A DNA stretch of 64,000 nucleotides from JACPLA01 sp964602055. GTDB taxonomy: Bacteria > Bacteroidota > Ignavibacteria > UBA10030. The notes beneath the pieces are model-generated. The model did no database searches. It was not told where the DNA came from and saw only the letters and a program-made list of their open reading frames with translations. The stretch is taken from NCBI GenBank assembly GCA_964602055.1, contig CAZRPU010000001.1, positions 62,001 to 126,000 of the forward strand, written 5' to 3'. Each line of letters opens with the position of its first letter. Position 1 is the first letter of the stretch. Positions 43,618 through 51,738 of this stretch are shown one piece after another. The position numbers and the translations under genes are program-made.

Positions 43618-45273
43618 ATGTCCCGTATCGGTAAACCAGTCCAGCACACCGAAGCGTTCAAACAGAATGTTGCCGCGCAACAGTCGCTCCTCAAAAAGCT
43701 CGGTCGAACGAGGCAGACAATCGAAGCCGGCGGCGGCGCCGAAGCGATGGAAAGGCACCGTAAAAAGGGGAAGCTGCCTGCGCGGGAACGCATCAGGAAA
43801 CTGGTCGATCCGGGGACTCCCTTTCTTGAAATCGGACTTTTCACGGCTTTCGGGATGTACGAAGAGTACGGAGGAGCTCCGTCTTCGGGTACCATTTTTG
43901 GCATCGGGAAGATCCACGGCCGCAACGTCGTGATTGTCGCCAATGACGCCACGGTGAAGGCAGGGGCGTGGTTTCCGATCACCTGCAAGAAGAACCTCCG
44001 CGCTCAGGAAATTTCCATCGAGAACCGTCTTCCCATTGTGTATCTCGTCGATTCAGCGGGCGTCTTTCTTCCTCTCCAGTCCGAGATCTTCCCCGACAAA
44101 GAACACTTCGGACGGATTTTCCGCAACAATGCCGTCATGTCGTCCCTTGGGATTACGCAAATTGCGGCAATTATGGGTCCATGCGTGGCGGGCGGCGCGT
44201 ATCTTCCCATCATGAGCGACGAAGCCATGATTGTGGATAAGACCGGCAGCGTGTTTCTGGCCGGCTCTCACCTCGTCAAAGCAGCCATTGGCGAAGAGAT
44301 CGACAACGAATCTCTGGGTGGTGCCGAGGTTCATTGCGAGATCAGCGGCGTGACGGATCACAAGATGAAGAATGACGAGGAGTGTCTCGAGAAGATCAGA
44401 AGAATCATCGGCAAGCTCGGGCATTCTCCCACCGCCGGATTCAACAGAACGGACGCGAAACTTCCCAAACATGATCCCGCAGAACTTCATGGCCTCATGC
44501 CGGCCGACCGATCCAAGCCGTACGACATGTACCAGATTCTTGCGCGCATTGTCGATAACAGCGACCTCGATGAGTATAAAGAGGGATTCGGCAAGACCGT
44601 CATTACCGGCTATGCCCGGATTGACGGCTGGGCGGTGGGGATCGTGGCAAATCAGCGTTCGGTGGTGAAGACAAAAAAAGGGGAGATGCAGGTCGGAGGA
44701 GTGATCTACAGCGACAGCGCAGACAAGGCCGCCCGCTTCATCATGAATTGCAATCAAAAAAGGATTCCGCTGGTCTTCTTCCAGGATGTCACCGGATTCA
44801 TGGTTGGCAGCAGGGCGGAACAAGGGGGCATCATCAAGGACGGAGCAAAGATGGTGAATGCTGTTGCGAACAGCGTCGTTCCCAAGTTTACGGTTATCGC
44901 AGGGAACAGCTACGGCGCAGGGAACTACGCCATGTGCGGAAAAGCATATGACCCCCGGTTGATCGTCGCGTGGCCCACGGCCCAGATTGCCGTCATGGGA
45001 GGGAAGCAATCGAGCGAAACGCTTCTGGGGATAAAGCTCCAGCAGATGAAGCGGGGAGGAAATGAAATTTCCGAAGAGGAGCAACAGAAGCTCCTCTCCG
45101 AAATCCAGAGCCGCTACGAGTCGGAGCTCGACCCTCTGTTCGCGGCATCGCGGTTGTGGGTTGACGCCATTATTGACCCTGTTGAAACTCGCGCGGTCAT
45201 TTCCCGTGGAATAGAGATGGCAAACATGAACCCGGCCGTACCACCTTTCAATCCAGGCATTCTGCAAACGTAA
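43618..45273 (+). CDS. Acyl-CoA carboxylase carboxyltransferase (beta) subunit, MccB-like
   Basis: This 551-residue subunit transfers the carboxyl group from biotin to an acyl-CoA. It has the crotonase-type twin domains with IVANDATVKAGAWFPIT near 101, GPCVAGGAYLPIMSDEAMI near 185, and the second-domain ITGFMVGSRAEQGGI and GNSYGAGNYAMCGKA segments. The sequence type is nearer to methylcrotonyl-CoA carboxylase than to propionyl-CoA carboxylase. No biotin carboxylase or biotin carrier gene is adjacent, so the partner alpha subunit must be elsewhere. It follows the acyl-CoA dehydrogenase by 9 bp, consistent with leucine degradation. Confidence 0.93.
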   Translation: MSRIGKPVQHTEAFKQNVAAQQSLLKKLGRTRQTIEAGGGAEAMERHRKKGKLPARERIRKLVDPGTPFLEIGLFTAFGMYEEYGGAPSSGTIFGIGKIHGRNVVIVANDATVKAGAWFPITCKKNLRAQEISIENRLPIVYLVDSAGVFLPLQSEIFPDKEHFGRIFRNNAVMSSLGITQIAAIMGPCVAGGAYLPIMSDEAMIVDKTGSVFLAGSHLVKAAIGEEIDNESLGGAEVHCEISGVTDHKMKNDEECLEKIRRIIGKLGHSPTAGFNRTDAKLPKHDPAELHGLMPADRSKPYDMYQILARIVDNSDLDEYKEGFGKTVITGYARIDGWAVGIVANQRSVVKTKKGEMQVGGVIYSDSADKAARFIMNCNQKRIPLVFFQDVTGFMVGSRAEQGGIIKDGAKMVNAVANSVVPKFTVIAGNSYGAGNYAMCGKAYDPRLIVAWPTAQIAVMGGKQSSETLLGIKLQQMKRGGNEISEEEQQKLLSEIQSRYESELDPLFAASRLWVDAIIDPVETRAVISRGIEMANMNPAVPPFNPGILQT

Positions 45274-45284
45274 TACTGTCCGCA

Positions 45285-46031
45285 ATGAACAGACGAGAAT
45301 CATTCCACGCATCCGTTGTGATTCTCCTGATTCTCGTCCTGATGCCGGCCCCGGTTTCTGCGCAATGCGAAGGCGATCCAGGCCCGGACGGCCTGTCATG
45401 GGATTTCGACGAACGGGATGAAAAGGGATTTTCGCTGGGGGAATTCATTGGCGACCTCTTTACGCCGCAGCTCGTCAAAGATACTCGACGCATTCGGCTG
45501 TATGTCAGGGACGATCGTTTTGGCGAACTCTTGCGCCGCTGCGGCGAGCTCAGATCCGTCGATGGAATTTTCCAGAAATCCCTGAAGATTGCGGAGTTCA
45601 ATATCGGCCGGGCACTCTTTCTCTCCATGGTGGCATGCCTTGAACATCAAAATGTGAAAGTCGACATGCCCCTGCTGGGAGCGATCGGGCTTCCTTTGAC
45701 CTTCGAGGCTGACAGCCTGTTCAGGGCCAGGATCAGGAATTTGCCGGCCCGCTTGTATGCCGATTCCCCCCTCGATGAGCACGGGGACAAAGACAAACTA
45801 CAGCATTTCTTCGGATCCGCCTATCTTGCGTTTGTCTCGGAATCGCCCGAGTTTGCACGGTCGGTGGGCAACGCCGTGGAGTGGGGTGAAGCAAAAATGA
45901 TTGTCGGCGGGGCAGACGATCCGAGAGATCGGCGCGCGAACAAGCAGGGTGAAACTTTCGGGCATGATTTGCTCTACGTGCATACACTGCTTCCGTCGGA
46001 TTACCTCACATTACCTGTCAAAGTTGAATAG
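45285..46031 (+). CDS. Secreted protein of unknown function with DKLQHF motif
   Basis: This 248-residue protein starts with a clear signal peptide (hydrophobic 10-24, ending PVSAQ). It has no further membrane helix. A conserved-looking segment DKDKLQHFFGSAYLAF near 166 resembles the D-K-x-x-H motif of YfiM/DUF2279-type envelope proteins. Late Asp, Asn and FGHD residues in DRRANKQGETFGHD could complete a metal or active site. I do not recognise an exact family. Its stop overlaps a possible GTG start of the NtrC-type gene, so the two may be co-transcribed. Confidence 0.75.
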   Translation: MNRRESFHASVVILLILVLMPAPVSAQCEGDPGPDGLSWDFDERDEKGFSLGEFIGDLFTPQLVKDTRRIRLYVRDDRFGELLRRCGELRSVDGIFQKSLKIAEFNIGRALFLSMVACLEHQNVKVDMPLLGAIGLPLTFEADSLFRARIRNLPARLYADSPLDEHGDKDKLQHFFGSAYLAFVSESPEFARSVGNAVEWGEAKMIVGGADDPRDRRANKQGETFGHDLLYVHTLLPSDYLTLPVKVE

Positions 46032-46057
46032 TGCCTGAAGAGAGGTCTGAATATCCT

Positions 46058-47434
46058 ATGAAGACGATTCTGATCGTTGATGACGAAAAGAGCGTGAGAG
46101 AATCGATCAAGATGATACTCGAGTACGAGGGAAACGAGATTCTCTTTGCCGAAAACGGACAGCAGGCTCTTCAAAAGGCGGGATCGGGCGTTGACCTGGT
46201 TCTTCTCGATGTCAAGATGGCGGGAATGGATGGACTGGAAGTGCTCCAGAAGATCCGTGAAAAGCATTTGGATCTGCCAGTTGTGATGATCTCGGGTCAT
46301 GGGACGATCGAAACGGCGGTCGAAGCGACGAAACTCGGCGCATTCGATTTTCTGCCAAAGCCCTTGGATAGAGACAAACTGGTGATCACGGTAAGGAATG
46401 CTCTCCAGCATGGACAGCTGCGCGAGGAAAACCGCAAGCTCCAGGAGAGCATCGAGGGAAAATGGCAGATTCTGGGAGAGAGTCAGAAGATCAAGGACAT
46501 CCTTTCGCTCATTAGCCGTGTTGCACCAACGGACGCGCGCGTGCTTGTCACCGGCGAAAACGGGACGGGGAAGGAGCTGGTGGCGCGGGCCATTCACAGG
46601 GGAAGCAAGCGGGGATCCAAGCCGTTTGTCGAAGTCAACTGTGCGGCCATTCCCGCGGAGTTGATTGAATCGGAGCTCTTTGGGCATGAAAAAGGATCCT
46701 TTACAGGCGCAACCGCGCAGCGCATCGGAAAATTCGAACAGGCAAACGGTGGGACGTTGTTCCTCGATGAAATTGGGGATATGAGTCCCAACGCCCAGGC
46801 AAAGGTTCTCCGGGCTCTGGAAGAAGGGACCATCGAACGGGTGGGTGGAACAAAACTCATTCCAGTTGATGTGCGGGTCATTGCGGCGACAAACAAGAAC
46901 ATCGAGGCGGCCATCAAGCAGAACCAGTTCCGCGACGACCTCTACCACCGGCTGAAGGTCATTCCCATCGAGGTTCCCCCGCTCAGGGAACGGAGAGACG
47001 ACATTCCGATTCTCGTGAAGGCGTTTGTCGAAGATGTCTGCGGAAGAAATGGGATTGCCCTCAAGACCGTAACGGATGAGGCGATGAGGAGGCTTGAGAT
47101 GCACGGGTGGCCGGGCAACATCAGGGAGCTTCGGAACACCATCGAGCGGCTCGTCATTCTGTCGCCGGGCACTCAGATTGATGTTTCGCTTCTGGAGCCT
47201 TCGGCTGCAGGAGGGCACAGAGGTTCAGAGGACTTGCTGGGAGGTTCGGGAACGTTTCAGGAGTTCAAGGAACGGGCTGAGGCGGCGTACATCAAGCGCC
47301 AGCTGGATCTTCACCGATGGAACGTCTCGAAAACTGCCGAGGCGCTCGATATCCAGCGGAGCCATTTGTACACGAAAATGAAACGGTACGGATTGATGAA
47401 AGAAGGGAGTGAAGATGAAACAGACACAGAATAG
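46058..47434 (+). CDS. NtrC-family sigma-54-dependent response regulator
   Basis: This 458-residue protein has a receiver (phospho-Asp near 51 in LVLLDVKMAGMDG; Lys in LPKPLDRDK), an AAA+ domain with GENGTGKELVARAIH, and the normal-type sigma-54 loop GSFTGA. Walker B is GGTLFLDEIGDM, and a Fis-type helix-turn-helix closes the chain (NVSKTAEALDIQRSHLYTKM). I choose the ATG at 46058 because the receiver begins at once; a GTG at 46031 overlapping the previous stop would add nine residues. No kinase is adjacent. It is the second such regulator in the window and is paralogous to 32441-33835. Confidence 0.94.
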   Translation: MKTILIVDDEKSVRESIKMILEYEGNEILFAENGQQALQKAGSGVDLVLLDVKMAGMDGLEVLQKIREKHLDLPVVMISGHGTIETAVEATKLGAFDFLPKPLDRDKLVITVRNALQHGQLREENRKLQESIEGKWQILGESQKIKDILSLISRVAPTDARVLVTGENGTGKELVARAIHRGSKRGSKPFVEVNCAAIPAELIESELFGHEKGSFTGATAQRIGKFEQANGGTLFLDEIGDMSPNAQAKVLRALEEGTIERVGGTKLIPVDVRVIAATNKNIEAAIKQNQFRDDLYHRLKVIPIEVPPLRERRDDIPILVKAFVEDVCGRNGIALKTVTDEAMRRLEMHGWPGNIRELRNTIERLVILSPGTQIDVSLLEPSAAGGHRGSEDLLGGSGTFQEFKERAEAAYIKRQLDLHRWNVSKTAEALDIQRSHLYTKMKRYGLMKEGSEDETDTE

Positions 47435-47543
47435 GCAGAAAAAGCGCGTTCAACCGCAGGAGAATGTCGAAAAGTATTTGAGAAGGCGTCTTCTGAAGCG
47501 GAAGGCAGGAAAGTCTTTTGCGGGGAAGTTTCGGCAGAAATAA
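47415..47543 (+). CDS. Possible small basic protein, 42 residues
   Basis: A short open frame starts with ATG at 47415 and overlaps the end of the NtrC-type gene by 20 bp. AAGGGAGTGA stands at ribosome-site distance. The product is very basic (about a third Lys/Arg, for example EKYLRRRLLKRKAGKSFAGK), with no cysteine and no hydrophobic segment. It ends at 47543, directly against the stop of convergent rlmB. It may be a small nucleic-acid-binding or ribosome-associated protein, or a chance frame. I know of no family for it. Confidence 0.45.
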   Translation: MKQTQNRQKKRVQPQENVEKYLRRRLLKRKAGKSFAGKFRQK

Positions 47544-48287
47544 TCAGCGCTGTTCCCTTCTCCTCGTCCGGGCCGCCTCGAACATCACCAGGGCCCCTGC
47601 AACCGAAGCGTTCAACGATTCGACCTTTCCGAAGAGCGGTATCCTCACCAGAAAATCGCACTTCTCCTTTACAAGCCTCCTCATCCCCCGGCCTTCGTTC
47701 CCAATGACGATTGCTGTTGGTCCTTCGTAGTTCATTTCATCGTACGCCTTTTCCCCGTCCATTGCAGTACCGACAATCCATACTCCGGCTTTCTTCAGTT
47801 CTTCCAGGGTTGCGGCAATATTTGTTACCTTCGCAGCCGGAAGATGGAGCGTTGCACCGGCTGATGCTTTCACGACAGTCTCGTTGACGAGAACGCCGTG
47901 ATGCTTGGGGAGGACGACTCCATGAAACCCTGCGCATTCGGCCGTCCGGATGAGCGCTCCCATATTGTGGGGATCTTCAATCTCATCCAGGACCAGAATG
48001 AGCGGAGCTTCTTTTTTTGCCGAAGCCGCTGCGAAGAGGGCATCGATTTCGACGTATGCCGTTGCTGCAACAATTGCGGCGACGCCCTGTGCGTCCGCAT
48101 CGGAAATAATTTCTGAGAAACGCTTCTTGTCGATTTGAACAACGGGAACCCCCTGCTGCTTCGCCAGGCGGGTTATTTTCTCGATAATGCCTCCATGTCC
48201 GCCATAGAGGAGGAGGATTTTCTCGAGAGACTGTCGGGCTTTGAGGGCCTCGAACACAGGCTGGCGACCGGTGATGAGGGTGCTCAT
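47544..48287 (-). CDS. rlmB: SpoU-family 23S rRNA 2'-O-methyltransferase (RlmB-like)
   Basis: This 247-residue knotted (SPOUT) methyltransferase probably methylates a ribose in 23S rRNA. An N-terminal substrate-binding domain (about 1-75, starting STLITGRQPVFEALKA) precedes the SPOUT core. The core has LDEIEDPHNMGALIRTAEC near 98, VIGNEGRGMRRLV near 196 and IPLFGKVESLNASVAGALVM near 220. The ATG at 48287 overlaps the upstream gene's stop (ATGA). It is the last gene of the leftward operon that starts at 54249. Confidence 0.93.
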   Translation of the reverse strand: MSTLITGRQPVFEALKARQSLEKILLLYGGHGGIIEKITRLAKQQGVPVVQIDKKRFSEIISDADAQGVAAIVAATAYVEIDALFAAASAKKEAPLILVLDEIEDPHNMGALIRTAECAGFHGVVLPKHHGVLVNETVVKASAGATLHLPAAKVTNIAATLEELKKAGVWIVGTAMDGEKAYDEMNYEGPTAIVIGNEGRGMRRLVKEKCDFLVRIPLFGKVESLNASVAGALVMFEAARTRRREQR

Positions 48288-48718
48288 GATCGAATTTTCC
48301 TTTTCTTGCCTTCCCACTTCTCCAACGACCATCCGAGGAAAAAAACAACTATCCCTCCGAGAAAGAAATACAGATCCATCCACATATCTCCCATCATCCC
48401 GTACATGAACCCGAAAAACACCACGACGATGGCCAGGGCCTCCAGAAATTTTGCCGCATAGTACAGCGGGGGCGGGGGAGTGAGAGAGACGAAGAGGGCG
48501 CGTACCTGCTCCTCCGTGACCTTGCCGGAAATCTCTTTTCCGTTCGAAGCCACGATGACGGGAAACTTTTTCTCATACTTCGAGAAAAGGGGATCACCCT
48601 CCTTGAGCACCGTTTCCTGTATTTCGAAGTGAAAGTCCTTATTGATGAGATGAACGCGGACTTTTGCCTCATCACAGAGCTTGCAGTCGGCTTTAGAAAA
48701 GATCTCGAGACGATTCAT
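48284..48718 (-). CDS. Glutaredoxin-like membrane protein
   Basis: This 144-residue protein starts with a thioredoxin-fold domain of the DUF836/glutaredoxin-like type. The CxxC motif lies in FSKADCKLCDEAKV near 10, and the cis-Pro segment is KKFPVIVASNGKEI near 50. Two hydrophobic helices follow near 88-107 and 113-130, then a basic C-terminus (EGKKRKIRS), so it is likely anchored with the redox domain in the cytoplasm. Start and stop overlap both neighbours by four bases. Its link to the upstream lgt gene is only by operon. The redox partner is unknown. Confidence 0.82.
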   Translation of the reverse strand: MNRLEIFSKADCKLCDEAKVRVHLINKDFHFEIQETVLKEGDPLFSKYEKKFPVIVASNGKEISGKVTEEQVRALFVSLTPPPPLYYAAKFLEALAIVVVFFGFMYGMMGDMWMDLYFFLGGIVVFFLGWSLEKWEGKKRKIRS

Positions 48719-49533
48719 AGGGCCGAAGAGGTGGGCTTCCGGAGAATGTACCATCCGATCGCTCCTGCAAGCGTCAGCCCCGCAGCAATCAATTGATACT
48801 CCGACAGGCCCATGAATACCCGCGGATTGATGCGCAGAAATTCTATGGAGAATCGCTCCACGCCTGCGAGCATCAGATAGAGCATGAACATTTTTCCGCG
48901 ACCGGCAAGAGCGGTCCTGTATCGCCACATCAGCAGAAAGAACACGGTGCACAAAAGAAGTTCGTAGACAGGAGTGGGATGGCAAAGGGTCGAATCCGGA
49001 ACGACGCCGCCGGGAAACCGGGCAGTGATCTCGGGAAAATTCCTGAAGGCTTCAGATGGCGGAAACGTGCCTTGCGAGTAGTTTGTGCCCCAGGGCAGAT
49101 CGGTGGGAAATCCGTAATCGCCGTCTCCAGCGAAGTGGCAGCCGAGGCGCGCAATGCCGTAGCCAAGCATCAATCCGGGCGTCGTTCCGTCGGCAATGGT
49201 CAGGAAGCTGAGTTTCTTGGATCGCGCATACGCGTAGATCGATCCGGTTGCAAGAAGAAATCCGCCAAAAAATGAGAGGCCGCCCGGTGAAAAAGCAAGT
49301 CCAGCCGGATCAGCGACAAAATGACTCCAGTGTTCGATGAGATACAGGAGCTTCGATCCGGCCACGCCGGCGACAAGGGCAATGAGGGTGATGGAACCCG
49401 CGAGATTGGGATGAAGCCCCAGGCGGCGATACTCGCGCGTCATCAGCATGCTTGCGACGATGAATCCCGTCGCCAGCATCAATCCGTAACTGTAAACGGT
49501 AAATGGTCCGACATGAAAAAGGATGGGGCACAT
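48715..49533 (-). CDS. lgt: Prolipoprotein diacylglyceryl transferase
   Basis: This 272-residue inner-membrane enzyme adds diacylglycerol to the lipobox cysteine of prolipoproteins. It is polytopic. The early segment VGPFTVYSYGLMLATG is followed by GGLSFFGGFL near 85 and the active-region signature YGIARLGCHFAGDGDYG near 124, where the family normally has an R-x-GN-F-N-E pattern. HPTPVYELL is near 187. The ATG at 49533 gives the family N-terminus. It begins 2 bp after the unknown 134-residue gene. The NlpC/P60 lipoprotein at 59355 is a plausible substrate. Confidence 0.93.
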   Translation of the reverse strand: MCPILFHVGPFTVYSYGLMLATGFIVASMLMTREYRRLGLHPNLAGSITLIALVAGVAGSKLLYLIEHWSHFVADPAGLAFSPGGLSFFGGFLLATGSIYAYARSKKLSFLTIADGTTPGLMLGYGIARLGCHFAGDGDYGFPTDLPWGTNYSQGTFPPSEAFRNFPEITARFPGGVVPDSTLCHPTPVYELLLCTVFFLLMWRYRTALAGRGKMFMLYLMLAGVERFSIEFLRINPRVFMGLSEYQLIAAGLTLAGAIGWYILRKPTSSAL

Positions 49534-49535
49534 GG

Positions 49536-49940
49536 TCAGGTTTCGAGAGTGAGAGGATCCGTTGAAAAAAGGATAAAGGGTTTCGCCGGAGAACGGACGA
49601 GGCGTATCGTCTCCCTGCTGCAATGCACGTCGAACTCATTTTCTTCGCCGTCAAGCTTCCGGACATGAACGGAGATGTTTCCTTTCATGCGCGGATACCA
49701 TCGTACGCCGCGCGCGGGACCCGTGCCCGGCATGACGGAAACAGGGGTATGAAGTCCGAGAATCCTCAAGCGGATCTTTCTTTCAACTATTTCATCCTCC
49801 AGCAGTACCTCATAGTGGAAGCTCACAAACTCCTTGACGGTCTCGACGACGATGACCGTGGATTCCCTTCCTGTTTCATCACGATGGGGAAACATCCTGA
49901 GACGGTACTCGGGGCTTCGATGTTTCTTCTTGCGGGTCAC
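49536..49940 (-). CDS. Conserved-context hypothetical protein, 134 residues
   Basis: I do not recognise this protein. It begins with a basic stretch (TRKKKHRSPEYRLRMFPHRDETG) and has alternating hydrophobic residues suggesting beta structure: STVIVVETVKEFVSFHYEVLL, then RKIRLRILGLHTPV and GNISVHVRKLDG. It has no signal peptide, membrane helix or cysteine pair. It sits tightly between hisS (3 bp) and lgt (2 bp) in the leftward operon, which supports that it is a real gene. Function unknown. Confidence 0.75.
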   Translation of the reverse strand: MTRKKKHRSPEYRLRMFPHRDETGRESTVIVVETVKEFVSFHYEVLLEDEIVERKIRLRILGLHTPVSVMPGTGPARGVRWYPRMKGNISVHVRKLDGEENEFDVHCSRETIRLVRSPAKPFILFSTDPLTLET

Positions 49941-49943
49941 CAG

Positions 49944-51188
49944 TCAACGGAGGGACGAAGCGAGTTGATCCATGGGAATTGACCGTTCGGCGCCCGTCTT
50001 CATGTCCTTCAGGCTGGCCGATTGCTTCGCGAGTTCCTCGGCCCCCACGACAATCACATAGTCGGCATGCTGCCTGTTTGCTTCGCGCAGCTGAGCCTTG
50101 ACGCTGCGGTCCAGGTAATCGACCTCGGCAGAAATCCCTTGCGCTCGCAGTTCACATGCTTTCAGAAAGACCCACGATCGTGACTCCGCATCCAACCCGA
50201 CAAGAAACAACTTCGGTCCTGCAGGAGTCTGAAGGGACCGCTTGTCCATCGCCATGATGATTCTCTCGATGCCGGCAGCAAAACCGACTCCCGGCGTCGG
50301 TTTTCCCCCCAATTCTTCAACCAGAAGGTCGTAGCGGCCTCCTCCCGCGAGAGCATCCTGAGATCCCAGGGCTGAACTGGTTATTTCAAATGCTGTCTTG
50401 GTATAATAATCCAATCCGCGCACGAGACGTCCGTTGACGGTGAAGGCGGTTTTCAATGAGCGAAGCAGAGATTGAACGGCCTCGAAATGCCCGCTGCATT
50501 CTTCGCAGAGATGGTCCTTCATGAGAGGAGCGTTGGCCGTCAGTGCATCATCGCCTTCATTTTTGGAGTCGAGAACGCGCAGAGGATTCTTGTCGAGACG
50601 ATTCTGGCTTTCGGGCGAAAGCTTGTCTTGAATATTCTTCAGGTAGGCAATGAGCAGTTTCTTATAGGCGGGCCTGCAGTTGTGGCACCCGACGGAATTG
50701 ATCTTCAGGTCATGCGATCCCACTCCTGCGGAGCGCAGGACGTCGGACGCCAGCAGCATCATTTCGACGTCAAGGGAGGGTGATTGCGACCCGAGAGCTT
50801 CGGCGCCGAATTGGTGGAACTGCCGCAGCCTTCCTGCCTGGGGCCGCTCCTGCCGAAACATCGGTCCCCGGTAGTACAGTTTCGTCAGCGAACCCTGTTC
50901 GCCGAGGTTGTTCTGGATATAAGCCCTGAGAACGGAGGCTGTCCCCTCGGGCCGGAGGGTGAGGGAATCTTCGCTCCGGTCGGTAAAGGAATACATTTCC
51001 TTGCCGACGATATCGGTGAGTTCGCCGATGCTGCGGGAAAAAAGGGCGGTCGATTCGAACAGAGGCGTCCTGATTTCCCGGTAGTTGGCGGCAGTCATGA
51101 CGCGGTGGATCAGTGTCTCGACGTGCTGCCACGTTTCGACCTCGCCCGGGAGGATGTCTTTGGTGCCCTTAATGGATCGGAATTTCAC
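49944..51188 (-). CDS. hisS: Histidine--tRNA ligase
   Basis: This 414-residue class II synthetase charges tRNA-His. Motif 1 region REIRTPLFESTALFSRSIG near 38, motif 2 TLRPEGTASVLRAYI near 78 with YRGPMFRQERPQAGRLRQF near 106, the histidine-A loop RGLDYYTKTAFEI near 256, and motif 3 with GVGFAAGIERIIMA near 300 are all visible. An anticodon-binding domain follows from about 320. The length is normal. It lies 51 bp after the ptsN-like gene and 3 bp before the unknown 134-residue gene. Confidence 0.97.
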   Translation of the reverse strand: MKFRSIKGTKDILPGEVETWQHVETLIHRVMTAANYREIRTPLFESTALFSRSIGELTDIVGKEMYSFTDRSEDSLTLRPEGTASVLRAYIQNNLGEQGSLTKLYYRGPMFRQERPQAGRLRQFHQFGAEALGSQSPSLDVEMMLLASDVLRSAGVGSHDLKINSVGCHNCRPAYKKLLIAYLKNIQDKLSPESQNRLDKNPLRVLDSKNEGDDALTANAPLMKDHLCEECSGHFEAVQSLLRSLKTAFTVNGRLVRGLDYYTKTAFEITSSALGSQDALAGGGRYDLLVEELGGKPTPGVGFAAGIERIIMAMDKRSLQTPAGPKLFLVGLDAESRSWVFLKACELRAQGISAEVDYLDRSVKAQLREANRQHADYVIVVGAEELAKQSASLKDMKTGAERSIPMDQLASSLR

Positions 51189-51239
51189 AGAATGTCCGGC
51201 GAAAGGTGAGACGTGGATGGCGCGAAGCGAACGGCGAGT

Positions 51240-51710
51240 TCAGGCCTCAAAATATGCTGCCTCTTCCTGCTTAAAGAGTTCGAGAATCTCCGCCGGCGAT
51301 TGCGCTTCCAGCAGTTTCTTCCTGAATTCTTCCTTATTCATCAGACGGGAAATTCTACTCAAGAGTTTGATATGTGGCCCAACCATGTTGTCTCTTCCAA
51401 CCAGGAGAAAGACAATCCGCACAGGCTGTTCGTCGAGAGATTTATAGTCAATCGGCTGAGCGGTCACAGCGAAGGCTCCCACAATATCGCTCACCGCATC
51501 CGTCTTGCCGTGCGGTATGGCGAAGCCCGACCCCACACCGGTCGACATGATCTTTTCACGCTCGAGGATTGCGGTGCGCACTCGTTCCTTGTCGGTCACT
51601 CGATCAGATGCCGAGGCCAGGTCGATCATAGAATTGAGGATCTCGTCCTTGGTGGTCCCGGGGAGATTGGTGCGGACAAACTGTTCGGTGAGGATTTCAG
51701 TGATTTTCAT
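51240..51710 (-). CDS. PTS EIIA (PtsN-like) domain protein
   Basis: This 156-residue single EIIA domain of the fructose/nitrogen type carries the phosphorylatable His in GSGFAIPHGKTDAVSD near 66. The rest of the fold is seen in IVGAFAVTAQPIDYKSLDEQ and VRIVFLLVGRDN. No sugar permease or EIIB is adjacent, so a regulatory role as in the nitrogen PTS is more likely than sugar uptake. It lies 28 bp after the ManC-like gene and 51 bp before hisS on the same strand. HPr or EI genes are not in the window. Confidence 0.9.
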   Translation of the reverse strand: MKITEILTEQFVRTNLPGTTKDEILNSMIDLASASDRVTDKERVRTAILEREKIMSTGVGSGFAIPHGKTDAVSDIVGAFAVTAQPIDYKSLDEQPVRIVFLLVGRDNMVGPHIKLLSRISRLMNKEEFRKKLLEAQSPAEILELFKQEEAAYFEA

Positions 51711-51738
51711 TCGGCGCTCCGGTCATACACATTCGCGA

